64,000 nucleotides of DNA from Ambrosia x helenae. Taxonomy: Eukaryota; Streptophyta; Magnoliopsida; Asterales; Asteraceae. Made by a program: the position numbers and the translations under genes. Below the pieces are notes generated by a model. That model searched no databases, was not told the DNA's origin, and was given only the letters and a program-made list of their open reading frames with translations. Each line of letters opens with the position of its first letter. The stretch's first letter is position 1. Of the stretch, positions 1 through 10,871 are shown one piece after another. The DNA lies in NCBI GenBank assembly GCA_030844895.1, contig CM061226.1, positions 102,572,687 through 102,636,686 of the forward strand, given 5' to 3'.

Positions 1-1838
1 CAGACTCGATTCATGAAGTACTGCAGACCGTCTGTTCTCAGTTCTAAGTGCTTATCTGCACCATGTAGGGTCTCAAGCCCGATGTTTTCTTCTTTCAATG
101 CCTCGCCCTGGGCTTCACGTATCTTATCAGGAAGGTTAGAGTGAATGGTGAGTTGTAAGGCTCGCACCCTTTTGGGTTTCGTTTCCTTTCGACTGAGGGC
201 ATCAGCTACTACGTTAGCTTTCCCTGGATGATACTTGATGGCACAGTCATAATCGTTCAAAAGTTCAACCCAACGACGTTGCCGTATGTTTAGTACCTTT
301 TGGTCAAATATATGCTGAAGGCTCTTGTGGTCAGTGAAAATTGTGCACTTGGTTCCATAGAGGTAGTGCCTCCAGATTTTGAGAGCGAAAACTACCGCTC
401 CCAGTTCCAAATCATGAGTGGGGTAGTTCTTCTCATGGACCTTCAGTTGTCGCGATGCATATGCAATTACCTTATCATGTTGCATCAGTACGCACCCTAA
501 GCCTTGGATAGACGCATCACAATAAACTACAAAGTCCTCTGTACCCTCAGGCAACGATAATATCGGTGCACTGCAAAGTTTGGACTTTAGTAGCTGAAAG
601 GCAGATTCTTGGGCATCTCCCCACTTATACGTAATACCTTTCTGCGTTAGGGTGGTGAGAGGTTGAGCGATCTTAGAAAATCCCTCAATAAACCTGCGAT
701 AATATCCCGCGAGACCAAGAAATTGGCGCACTTCAGTAGGGGTCCTAGGAGCCTCCCACTTCTTGATAGCGTCAATATTGGCTGGGTCCACATGTATTCC
801 TGCCTCGTTGACCACATGCCCAAGGAATTGGACCTCCCGAATCCAAAAATCACATTTAGAAAACTTTGCATACAGCTGCTCATTCCTCAGTAGTTCCAAG
901 ATTAACTGCAGGTGCTGCTCGTGCTCCTCCCTGCTCTTGGAATAGATCAATATGTCATCTATGAACACTATGACGAATTTGTCCAAGTAAGGCTTGCACA
1001 CACGGTTCATTAGATCCATGAACACCGCAGGTGCATTAGTTAGCCCAAATGGCATAACCAAAAACTCATAATGTCCATAACGGGTTCGAAACGCCGTTTT
1101 CGCCACATCCTCTTCTCGGACTCTCAGCTGATGGTACCCCGACCTCAAATCAATCTTAGAGTAGAAGCTCGACCCTTGCAGTTGGTCGAACAAATCATCA
1201 ATACGAGGCAAAGGATATCGGTTCTTAATCGTTACCTTGTTCAACTCCCGATAATCAATACACATGTGGAAACTCCCATCTTTCTTCTTAACAATCAGAA
1301 TTGGAGCTCCTCATGGCGAAGAACTAGGTCTAATGGAACCCCTACCCAATAGCTCTTGGAGTTGGGTAGATAGTTCTTGAAGTTCGCCTGGTGCTAGGCG
1401 GTATGGTGCGCGTTCAATTGGAGCTACTCCCGGCACAAGATCAATCTGGAACTCCACTTGACGAACGGGTGGAAGTCCAGGTAATTCCTCTGGGAAGACA
1501 TCTGGGAAATCTCGGACCACTGGGATGTCCTCAATCTTGATTTCAGTTTCAGCTCGAGTATCTGATATGTTAGCCAAAATGGCTGGACAGCCCTTACGAA
1601 TACACTTCTGGGCCTTTAGATAGGAGATGATGCCCACCATGGCACCACCACGATCACCCTGTATAGATAAAAGTTCTCGACTTGGGAGGGGAAATACGAA
1701 CAATCTTCTCCTGACAGAGAATTTCAGCGTGTTGCTTGGACAACCAGTCCATGCCAACCACGAGGTCAAAGCTTCCAAGGGTGATAGGTAGAATGTTGAT
1801 GGCAAACGATTGCCCATCCAACTTGAGCTTACAGTCAC
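1..1838 (-). pseudogene. Ty3/gypsy pol fragment: RT and RNase H (element A)
   Basis: The minus strand encodes the linker upstream of reverse transcriptase (about 1838-1315), then the RT palm with a FIDDIL active-site box near 947-985, and then an RNase H domain with DASIQGLG near 530 and the DHKSLQ and HPGKANVVADALSR segments between about 330 and 190. These are hallmarks of Ty3/gypsy polymerase. A TGA stop at about 1312-1314 separates the linker from the RT core. The linker is also in a different frame from the protease upstream, so at least two lesions inactivate the polyprotein. The reading frame continues out of the window to the left, where integrase would lie. Confidence 0.88.
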
Positions 1839-2058
1839 GATGAATATGGGTTACCTCTACAGGCTTCCCATCAGCCAGTTCAATAGGGTATGGGGTATCT
1901 AGAAGAGTAGGAACCATCCCTAATTGTTCACTAAGTTTTGATGAAACAAAACTATAGTCTGCCCCAGTATCATATAAGATAGAAGCAAGAGTGTCGTTCA
2001 AGAAGCACGTACCTGTCACGACGTTGTTATCGGTCCTAGCCTCCCCAGAGCCAATCAC
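1654..2058 (-). pseudogene. Retropepsin-like aspartic protease (element A)
   Basis: This 134-residue open stretch contains DTGADYSFVS, the catalytic D-T-G-A motif of retropepsin-type proteases, followed by a hydrophobic region and GMDWLSKQHAEI, the conserved block after the flap in gypsy proteases. It overlaps the RT-linker frame near 1654-1838 in a different frame, so a frameshift lies in that interval. The upstream part includes an asparagine-rich stretch typical of the gag-protease junction. It is part of a decayed polyprotein and not an independent gene. Confidence 0.85.
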
Positions 2059-2127
2059 GAGTGCTCTACCACGAGCTCCATTGTTGTTGTTACTGTTGTG
2101 GTTATTGTTTGTTGAAGGACTTGTACC

Positions 2128-2433
2128 TCACACTATTCCACGTTCTCTTGCTATCGCCAAAAGTAGAAGATGAAGCTCCATGCTTCGGAAAAGTACCATG
2201 CTCAACAGCCTAATCCACGTGTTTACGAGCCAGAATGAACGATTTGTTAGATTCTGGGTAGGTGAGCTGCAGTGGCCAAGCCACGAATCTAAGGGACCCA
2301 CCCTTTTGGTTTGAAACTCGATCCGCTGGCAAAGTTGGTTAATTAGATTCGAGCACAAAGTATCCAACTCCTGTAGCTTGGTAGTGTAGGCGTCGATCTC
2401 AGACCCATCTGTCAAATTTCTAGATTTCATCAT
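2128..2433 (-). pseudogene. Degenerate gag remnant (element A)
   Basis: The first part of this 101-residue minus-strand ORF resembles the middle of a gypsy capsid (FxxLTDGSEIDAYTTKLQELDTLC style). The remainder drifts out of frame. No zinc knuckle remains between it and the protease, so the nucleocapsid coding region appears deleted. Identification rests on position between leader and protease plus this weak similarity. Confidence 0.45.
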
Positions 2434-3711
2434 AGGGTGCTACGTTCTCCATCCAAGTATCTGTAACTCATTGAGTGTGCATGTAGCATACATTACCCCA
2501 TCCTGCCTGGGGCAAATGCACATGGAAATGACTTATACTATCGAAGCAAACAAACGGTCTCTTTAAGTTGTGTGGGAGTTATAGAGGTTTACGACCAATA
2601 AAAAGGCTTGAAAATATGGTGGCAGGTTGTTATTGTGGCATGTGCGTTCAAGGTATAAGAAAGTTCAAATGTGGAAGTCAGGGGAAAAGAGTGATTTAGC
2701 AAAATAGATCTTTAATAGGTTGGAAAGAGGCGAGGGCTTCAACCACCCTATCGTTGATCATAAAAACTCAGTCTTATCTAAGTTAACAAGGGAAAAGAAA
2801 AGAAAATACAGGTAAGAAAAAGGTAAGAGCCAATCGTCGCCACGTTCTGTCTAGATAGTAGAGCCTTCATCATCACTTTCCATATGCTCGTCCTGCTCAG
2901 GTTCCCCTTCCATCCCTTCTTCCTCCTCTTTCTTGGTGTCAGTGTTATATGGTTCACATCACGTACAATCTCCTCCTCTAGTCCTATGTAAGCCAGTTTA
3001 GTGGTAAGCTGTACCACTCGTTCCTCCAATCGTGGCTATCAGCCATTAGTAGGTTTCATCTTCCCTTGTGATGTTGCACTACGTCGCAGGCTTTACATAA
3101 CCCCCCAAGAGTGTGTGTAACAAGCCCTGATCTAAGGTGTTCCCATGAACCTATCGTATACTCATGAGAGACAAAGATATGCAGTCATACGTTCGCCCGC
3201 TTGCACTAGGCATAAGGTACTAGAGTAAGAAATGAATTCTATATGTGTAACCCAGTCCCGTCTGAGTTTTGAATGAAGGTAAGAAAGATCAAGTAACAAG
3301 GAACAGAAACTAATTGTCTCCTTGCTTAGTGAAAAGAATAAGTCTCAGTATTTGAATTTCTTCAATTTGATTTGGTTAAATGGTACCACGTCATGCGCAT
3401 CGTGCAGCTTCCTGTGTACGTGCGCCACAACGCTCGCAAGGGCTCCCTCCCTTGTACTTTTGTTGTTTCCTCATCCATGAGGTTTGTTAGGATGCTACTC
3501 CCAGTAATGCGTCACCTGGTGTAACCCTGGGTTCCCACCATTGACGTGTTCAGAATTAGATCTAGAACTAGAAGATAACATACCTACTAAAATCATATGT
3601 TGTAGGTATGTGTAGCTAAAAGCTAGTTGTGCACTTAAGTTGTGAGTGTACTTATGCTATGATGATTATAGACTAGACTCAACATGCAGTCCTAGTTCAC
3701 TATAACCAATG
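2434..3711 (-). other. Leader and lost gag region of element A
   Basis: This 1.3 kb lies between the gag remnant and the primer-binding site. It has only short ORFs, such as a lysine-rich one at 2778-3029 with no recognisable domain. It probably represents the untranslated leader plus an eroded 5' part of gag. Confidence 0.5.
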
Positions 3712-3723
3712 GCTCTGATACCA
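3712..3723 (-). promoter_or_regulatory. Primer-binding site, element A
   Basis: The reverse complement reads TGGTATCAGAGC, complementary to the 3' end of initiator methionyl-tRNA, the usual primer of plant LTR retrotransposons. It lies a few bases inside the LTR end and fixes the element's orientation as minus. Confidence 0.93.
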
Positions 3724-3726
3724 ATC

Positions 3727-6462
3727 TATCACACCCTCAAATTTCCACCGCGGGGTTTATACCGCGAGGCGCGTGATACACCAGGATCCCATAGCTATAA
3801 GTCATAAGAACGACTCTAAATGCCCAAACCATTTAGTTCGTTAATGAAAATTTACGTTTAGTGTTTACCAAAAAGTTAAGTTAAGTTGCGGAAGCGTAAT
3901 TCAAACATAACCATTTAAGTTCATGCGCAAAACAACGCGCCCAAAATAAAACCGTTGAATGCAAAGTAAAGTATAAGTTAAATAATGTTCAAATCCCATG
4001 ACACAATGATGCATGTCCTATTGTGCTCCGAACCTAGAGACCTGCAAAAGCATGCTATCGTGTGTCAACATAAAGTTGGTGAGTTCACAAAGTAAAGTAA
4101 TTTGATATGTAAAAGCGCTGGTTTTCAAAACCACGTAAGTAAGTAAGTTATGTTGGTGCCCCGCACCGTGTAACCACTAATTCATCGCATGCCAAGGGTA
4201 GCTAACCCATTCATGATAACTAACCGAATATACCGAACTGCTATGTACGTGTAGCCACATAAGTGTGCCGCATGCCTGACATCATTGTCTATCCACAATG
4301 ATAAAGTTTCGTTAAGTTATAGTTCACGCCCGCGCTCCCCGAGCCGGTGTGAGGTTTGTAAGACCTAATAGCGCTATCAACTAATAACCCGCTTGCCAAC
4401 CCTGGCAACTCATTCGGTACGTGAGGACTTACAGATGATAGAAATGGTTTAGTTTATCAAGGACACAATTGCGAACTAGCAAAGTAACCGACCCTCACAA
4501 GGATCTATGGCATCCCAACCCGGGATGTGTAAGTAGTCCCAAACCGGACTAGAAAATGTTAAGTAAAGTGTCTCATACCTGAGACGCATGCTTTTGAGAA
4601 AAAGAGTAGTGAAACTCACCTTAGGTCGCAAGTGAAAATCCAAATTCCACGAATAGTAACGTGCTACCGACTCCCTATTACAAATGTCACTAGGTGAGTA
4701 TACGTGCGTAACCAACACACCATGTAACTCGTTTATCCGAGACTTTTAAAAGTTCAAAACCGTGTAGTGACACCTAATGACTCTACATGCTCAAGTATGT
4801 CCTACGTATCCCGTTGGTGATCATAGCAATTATTATCAGTTTAATACATCAAATACATCTCATACGAGTTTCCACACAAGTACATGTCAATTACATACCA
4901 CATAGAACTCCAAATAGTCACTTAAAGACCCCGTACACAATCTGCGTTTTTAGGACAGATTGTGCGCTGTGAAAACAATTTATTTAAAATACTTAACGAA
5001 TGAACTAGAGTCCCAAATTTTTACTGAATTTTATTTGGGATTCACTCGACAATACCTATTTTTGTTTTGTCTTAATTCCAAACACAAAAAATATGAAAAT
5101 TCGTACAATACAGCTATGTCCAGAAAGTTTCCTCAACAGGTCAGTTTAGTAGGGAAATTCTCAAAAATTGTGTATTCATCCAAACGAGATGAATCCACTT
5201 GGAAAAGCTCTATTTTTCCAGTATTGACCTACTGTAAAAATTTCATAACCTAAGTCCTTGTAAATATCAAGTTATGACCATTTAAAGTTAGCCCAATTTA
5301 CAAATCCGAAAATCTGATATGACCCCTAATCAATTAAAATTCCAAAAACGACTCAAACGATGTCCAAATTCGATGGTTTTGCCCATTATGAAAAGCTAAG
5401 ACCTTGTACATTACAATCATGCAAAGAAATCATCAAAACAATCGATTTACCAACCCGTTACAGCCCCTACAACACGTTCAAACGAATCTGCCAGAATCTT
5501 AAACTTGCATCCCAAGTAATCTACAAACCCTAATTTTTCATGAACATCCCTAATACATGTATAACACCTATAGTACTGATTAAACACCATATTAATCATA
5601 GAAAAACACCTATGTTATCATGTGAAAACCCTAATCATGGTTACTAATAACAATTATCATCAAATCATCATCAAATCATCAAGAATGTTCAAGAATCCCT
5701 ATACATACATGCATGCGATTCTATATCCATTATTTTTAGGGTTTTTAAAGTTTTTCAATCATTATAATTCATCAAAAATCATAAGAACGTATACCTTGCG
5801 AAGGATTAAACTCCCTAGAGCCTTGAAATCAAACCCGAACCAGCTTGATTAGGTGAAGGATTACTTGATTGCTTGAAAACAAAGAGAGAAGGGGGTGGGG
5901 GTGGTTCGCACGGCGCAAGGGGAAGGGAAAGGGGTAGAGTTTTATCTTTTCCTTGCCTCCTAATTATAAGGGGCCTTTTCTTGTTCTCCAAGCAATTGGT
6001 ATTAGGGCCCTTCTAGTCCATTAACTTGACCCGTTAACCATGTTCTAGCCCAATACCGGACCCAATATTATTAACCATTCTAAATTGTATAAAAACCATT
6101 GTTTTTATTATTACATAGCATATTACTCATGTTGTGCACGTAATTTGCATAATCTACGCATTACCTTTCAGTTAGGCGATCATTCACAAAAACATGTAAT
6201 TCACATAAGCACGTATTTCATGTTCACCATATTTCAATTGTATATATTATTGCTATGTATGCCACATAATTCACCAACGTTTGGGATACCGGAATCATGT
6301 GTGTGTTTAACAAGGATTTTCCTACTTATAACATATGTTAACATCATCTAACATATGTTAAACCTACTTAACTAACCCTAGTTAAGTATCTAGCCATGTA
6401 TGAACATGTAAGTTAACTGGAGTTCAGTAAGAGTATTTAACCTGAAAATGCGGGGTGTCACA
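3727..6462 (-). repeat. 5' LTR of element A (about 2.7 kb)
   Basis: On the minus strand the LTR begins TGTGACACCCCGC at 6462 and ends GGGTGTGATA at about 3727, just before the primer-binding site. The second copy is outside the window, so the boundaries are set by the PBS and by the abrupt change to element C sequence at 6463. It is long for an LTR. No convincing ORF lies within it. Confidence 0.75.
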
Positions 6463-7418
6463 CAATACAACAGGAGCAGTAAAAGCACTAGTGCTGTTTC
6501 TTATCACACCTGAATTAAGCAATTCTTCTGTCATTTTTTCAATGATATCCTTCTGAATAGACTGATATCTATAGGGTTTTAGGTTGATAGTTTTGGTTTT
6601 ATCTTTGAGTTCAATCCTGTGATTGGCGGTGCAAACGAGCCGAGCAGCTCGCGAGCTACTCGAGCTCGGCTCGACAAAAAGCTCGAAACGAGCCGAGCTT
6701 TATCGAGCTCGAGCTGAGCTTGAGCCTAAAACAAAGCTCGTTTATTTATCGAGCTCGAGCTCGAGCCTAGGATGTGAAGCTCGTTAGGCTCGTCGAGCCT
6801 TATCGAGCCTAGTATAATATTAGTTTTTTGAATATTTAATAATATTTAGCATTCATTTAAAGTTGCTTAGTAAACGAGCCCCGAGCTCGAGCTTCACTTA
6901 TCGAGCTCACGAGCCTAAATGAACTATTATTTATATTATTTTTATTTAACATATTAACTAATAAATACTAAACGAGTCGAGCCCGAGCCGAGCTCGAGCT
7001 TGAGAAATTACAAACGAGCCGAGCTCGAGCTTTGAAAACAAAGCTCGAATCGAGCCGAGCTCGAGCTCGAGCTTTTATAACTTAATCAAGCTCGAGTTCG
7101 AGCCTGGTCGAGCTCGGGCTCGGCTCGGCTCGTTTGCACCCCTACCTGTGATCACAGCTTCTAGAATGGGCAATCTTTTAGGTTCTTCAAACATTTCCTT
7201 ATACTGATCAACCAAACCAGTAATTCTCTTGTCCACTTCTTTAGAAACACTCGTACTTTAACCATTTCCCCCTCCAATGTAAGTAATTGAATACCAAACA
7301 TTTGGGCTCTCATCTATCGATTTGGGTGGTTCAACATATGATCCATTTGTTCAGTGGAACAAAGACTCATTCTATTGTTGTTGATCCCCTTTAACACTTT
7401 CTTTTCCCCATTAACCTA
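6463..7418 (-). pseudogene. Gypsy RT N-terminus of element C, interrupted by a MITE
   Basis: Minus-strand translation of 7418-7153 gives a degenerate linker (GEKKVLKGI). Translation of 6623-6463 gives the start of reverse transcriptase, with an ELKDKTKTINLKPYRY-like block and GVIRNSTSAFTAPVVL, the conserved opening of Ty3/gypsy RT. A 521 bp hAT-like MITE at 6624-7144 interrupts it with a perfect 8 bp target duplication. Stops are present in the linker. Confidence 0.75.
6624..7144. mobile_element. hAT-like MITE rich in GAGCTCGAGC
   Basis: The flanks CCTGTGAT at 6616-6623 and 7145-7152 are identical, an 8 bp target-site duplication typical of hAT transposons. The termini are inverted: GGTGCAAACGAGCCGAGC on the left and its complement on the right, with mismatches in the outermost bases. 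The body is packed with self-complementary GAGCTCGAGC motifs and has no ORF, so this is a non-autonomous 521 bp element. It sits in the RT fragment of element C. Confidence 0.9.
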
Positions 7419-7860
7419 TGACATCCGTCACCTTTCATTTTATCTTTTGTCCGACTTTAGCCCCTCTCTTTTCATGAATTTACATCTACTTGAATCGTTG
7501 TCATAATTGAGAAAATTCCTTTCCTTTATAATAATAATAATAATAATACATATATATATATATATATAATTTTATTTTTTTTTAAAAAATGAGGAATATA
7601 TATAGATAAGTTTCTATAAGAAAATAACCCTACATACACTTAATTAGCCTTAACCCATTAACTATCCTCAACCCAATACCCAAACATAACTATTCAGCCC
7701 AAATCCCACTCAATTTCGGAGCCCAGCTGATCGGCCCAACAGCATACATTGCTGCCCCTTTTCTCGCCTAGTTACACAGACCAGAAACGAGGCCCAATAT
7801 CCTGAGCCCACAACTTGGCCCAACTCCCCTTCTAGCTGTTTCTTTAAAAAAAATATATTT

Positions 7861-7945
7861 TGTAGCCGCCCAGACTCGAACCCGGGCCGGCTACCAAACC
7901 AAGTTACAACATCACCACTACACCACATAGACAAATGGTGATAGA
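7861..7945 (-). repeat. tRNA-derived SINE-like remnant in LTR B
   Basis: On the minus strand TGGTGTAGTGGTGATG resembles a Pol III A box and GGGTTCGAGTCTG a B box, about 40 bp apart, as in tRNA-derived SINEs. An A/T-rich tail follows. An equivalent copy lies in the 3' LTR near 13765-13850. No complete tRNA cloverleaf is seen. Confidence 0.5.
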
Positions 7946-8554
7946 TCAGAACCTCTAAATCCTTTATACCCAAACAGCGAACCATGCTGTTTCCTTCTGT
8001 CACCTTCTCGCAGCAAACAGGGACGAACCAAACCAGAATTTTTTGACCAATTTCATTCAAATAAACATGGTAATAACTTGTAATTGTTTCGTTTATATGG
8101 TATGGCAATCAATACGCGTGATTACCACGCAAGAATCGTTTAAAAAGCTTACCAAACTGTGCTAATTACGCGAGAATAATTAAACCACGGTCAAACCTTC
8201 CATTTCACTAACCCGAGCCACACACTATAAATTGATACGTCCTAAACAAGCTAAATGTGCCAAAAATTCTTTCCCTTCTCTCAAATCTTTCTGTTCAAGC
8301 TTTAATTCACGATTTCAAGACCCGTTGACTTTTTTGTTGACTCGATCTTCTGGATAGCCTCGTGTATTGTAAGCCCCGATTAAATACATGTTTTTGTTCT
8401 TTGATATGGTCCAATTAATAACCCTATAGTCCCTGGGATTAATTCTTGTTAATTGAATCAATTGGTAAAACTAGGGTTCTTAGTTGTTTTGGGGAAGATG
8501 ATACCAGTTCAGGTCAATTTAAAAACATTTTTGAAACGATTTGTAACAAGTTTC

Positions 8555-8652
8555 TGCTATAGATCAAGTGGTGTTGCATACCATTGCTGAAACGTTGGTC
8601 AGGGGTTCGAAACCCAGCAACAACAATGTTTTTGTTCTTTTTTTTTTTCTTA
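8555..8652 (+). repeat. Second SINE-like remnant in LTR B, plus orientation
   Basis: TAGATCAAGTGG (8560-8571) fits an A box loosely, and GGTTCGAAACC (8604-8614) is a near-perfect B box. A T-rich tail follows at 8629-8650, as in plant SINEs that end in short T runs. The copy in the 3' LTR is at about 14455-14552, so the insertion predates this element's transposition. Confidence 0.5.
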
Positions 8653-9462
8653 AACTCAATTCTTTTCATATCATTGTTACTTTCTTTTAAAAATACCTTT
8701 AAAAATACCAAATATGGCTTATAAAATCTATAAAATTTATCTAATGTTGCTCAAATGTTAAACTTTATTACCCAATTTTTAGTTTTTCAAAAATCATTTA
8801 TTTATTATATATAAAAAATAATTCAAGGTTATTCAATTTTTTTTATAAAATTCTATAAAAATATCAAAACGATTATATAAATTTCCACAAAAATTATTCT
8901 AAGTTTTTATAACATTAAGCTTTTCTGAAATGATTTTTAATTCTGAAAAATCATTTATTTAATATTTTTAATCAATTTTTGTTAGTTTTAATCATAAATA
9001 AATCATAATAAATTCATTTTTCTATATTTTTGCACCAAAATTTTATATAAATTATTTCTAATTATTTGGAACAGAAATACAATTTTTAATTTACAAATTC
9101 TTTAGTTTTAATATTTTTAGATATTAAAGTTATATTTTGACAATTTGAAATAAATAGATTTAATATTCTATTTATAAGAAAATAATTTTATAAAAATTAT
9201 TTTCACACTTAAAACTTTATATTGCGATCATCTTTAATTTAAAATTTACAAAAAGACTTTTGTTTATTTATTTATCAAATTTCTCTTATTTATTAAACGT
9301 TTAAATTATTAATGAAACGAATATTTATCCCCAATTCGAAACCCTAGAAAATACTTATAGACTAGATAGACTTAGACTTATTTGCTACCTTATACATAGG
9401 GTGATACTTGGCAACGTTGGATTACACTTATTCAATTACACAAGACTTACCACCTTGCTAAG

Positions 9463-9958
9463 GTGAGTATTACTTATCCCCTTTTTCGCTTTTACAACTT
9501 TTGGGGTGATTCATGCACAAGTATACAAACTTTCATATTCATTTACACATACATTTTTTTATTCATTTACAATTCATATACGTGTCTTGTTTATCTTTGT
9601 GCCTTATGTTTGAACATGAATGTAGCTTACGTACAAAATCATACATCTAGACATAACTTATGTTATGGTGCTCTTTACATATAGACGTAACTTATGTTAC
9701 GGTGCTCATTTAGACATAACTTATGTTATGGTGCTCTTTTAGACTTGACACGTGTTAAGGTGCTCATTATCAATTTCATCTTATCAACTTTACATTTGAT
9801 CTTTGTCTTGTTTGGTTATTTGCGTGTTTACATAATGCCTTGGTGATGCTAGATACATGAATTGTACTACTTTTCAAAAACTTATACTATATGTACAAAG
9901 CTAGGTAGTACTCACCAACATCATATGTTGACAAAATTTATTTTCGTGCATGTTTCAG
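9463..9958 (+). other. Intron-like GT-AG segment inside LTR B
   Basis: A strong 5' splice-site match, TAAG/GTGAGTATT, lies at 9462/9463, and a 3' splice-site match, CATGTTTCAG/G, lies at 9958/9959. They enclose 496 nt downstream of the LTR TATA box. The LTRs of D and F have the same pair about 510 nt apart although the intervening sequence has diverged. Splicing is an inference. Confidence 0.5.
9648..9762 (+). repeat. Palindromic tandem repeat, about 4 units
   Basis: About four units of 30-40 bp, each containing ACATAACTTATGTTATG or a variant followed by GTGCTC. The core is a near-perfect palindrome. The fourth unit is the most diverged. The repeat lies within the intron-like segment of LTR B. 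The truncated 3' LTR ends before this point. Confidence 0.8.
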
Positions 9959-10165
9959 GATAAGCTGCTTGACGCTTCACATAGGACTTTGGACTTAGAT
10001 TAAATCAATCAATTGTCTCTATTTTTTGTTGTCATGTATTTACTTTTACATGTTGTAAAACAATATTCAATAATCAAATGTTTACATTTTAGTACCATGA
10101 GCTTTTGAACAATCGTCACTACGTGGCACCTCGATGATTCCGCCATCGGTTGGGGTGTTACAGAT

Positions 10166-10177
10166 TGGTATCAGAGC
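10166..10177 (+). promoter_or_regulatory. Primer-binding site, element B
   Basis: TGGTATCAGAGC, complementary to initiator methionyl-tRNA, three bases after the LTR end. It fixes plus orientation. Confidence 0.95.
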
Positions 10178-10871
10178 CATGGTTATAGGGAACTAGGTTA
10201 TTAGATAAAATGGCCTAGACTATAACCGAACTTCAACTTTCATGCATAATACTTCCTAAATTACCCTACCCCTCATTTCCCTCTACTTTCCTTCCTCTAT
10301 CTTTCCTTTCTTCTCCATTTCTCCTCATCTTTCATCATAGTGCATAGAGATGGTGTCCTACAAGGAGTGGAAAGTCTACATCATCATGGAACGGGAGCAG
10401 TACCTTTCATGAAGACACTCTCAGGCATAATGCCTACCCTTATTTTACTCCTTCAAAGTTGTTGAGCTTTAATGAGTGTGATGGAACACGTGCAATCTGG
10501 AAGGGTGGATGCCTGTACACTGGGTTTTCTGGCATAGGCAAGCATAGCGCATAAATCCAATAACGGACCTGTTATGCTTACCTGGGGATTCCTGGAGTGA
10601 GTGTCCACTTATAGGCTAAAGCATGTCTTTTTTGATCACCATTGGGTTCAATTCCTTTGAAAAGTCAACGTTCTTGTTGGGCTTTACAGCTAGAAAAGGG
10701 CACTCCAAGAATTTTATGCAAGCTTTTCAATAACACTCTCTCGTTTCATATACAATATTTTATATTTCATGATTTTCATATATTGCTTACAAGTTCATAC
10801 TTCCATAATCATCTGTACAGTTATACACATACATTTTCTAATCTCATGATTATTCATTGACTGCCACATAG
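10178..10871 (+). other. Leader of element B
   Basis: Untranslated leader before gag. The block at about 10480-10640 (with CACGTGCAATCTGGAAGGGTG and CACTTATAGGCTAAA) is conserved in reverse complement in element D around 45885-46040. It may therefore be a packaging or dimerisation signal; that role is inferred. Confidence 0.6.

Larger units (their letters stand above)
1..6462 (-). mobile_element. Element A: Ty3/gypsy LTR retrotransposon, 5' part
   Basis: Read on the minus strand, the order is LTR (6462 to about 3727), primer-binding site (3723-3712), leader, gag remnant, protease, reverse transcriptase and RNase H. The sequence runs off the window at position 1, so integrase and the 3' LTR are not visible. 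The protease-RT-RNase H order before the expected integrase is the Ty3/gypsy arrangement. Coding regions carry stops and frameshifts and most of gag is missing, so the copy is dead. Its right edge abuts a broken RT fragment of element C, so A appears to have inserted into C. Confidence 0.88.
7419..10162 (+). repeat. 5' LTR of element B (2744 bp)
   Basis: It starts TGACATCC and ends GTGTTACA, immediately before the PBS. The same sequence recurs at 13322. A TATAAATT box lies at 8226-8233. Two Pol III-like SINE remnants, an intron-like GT-AG segment and a palindromic tandem repeat lie inside it. The last 70 bp closely match the ends of the LTRs of elements D and F, showing that B, D and F belong to one lineage. 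Confidence 0.9.

Noticed and set aside
7861..7945. Functional tRNA gene
   Set aside because: Only A- and B-box-like motifs are present; no acceptor stem or full cloverleaf could be folded.
7710..8108. 132-aa ORF with WFGSRPGFESGR (also near 13670-14008)
   Set aside because: The conserved-looking part is a translation of the tRNA-like B box; it is duplicated only because both LTRs carry it.
9648..9762. CRISPR array
   Set aside because: Units are contiguous palindromic repeats without unique spacers, in a plant LTR.
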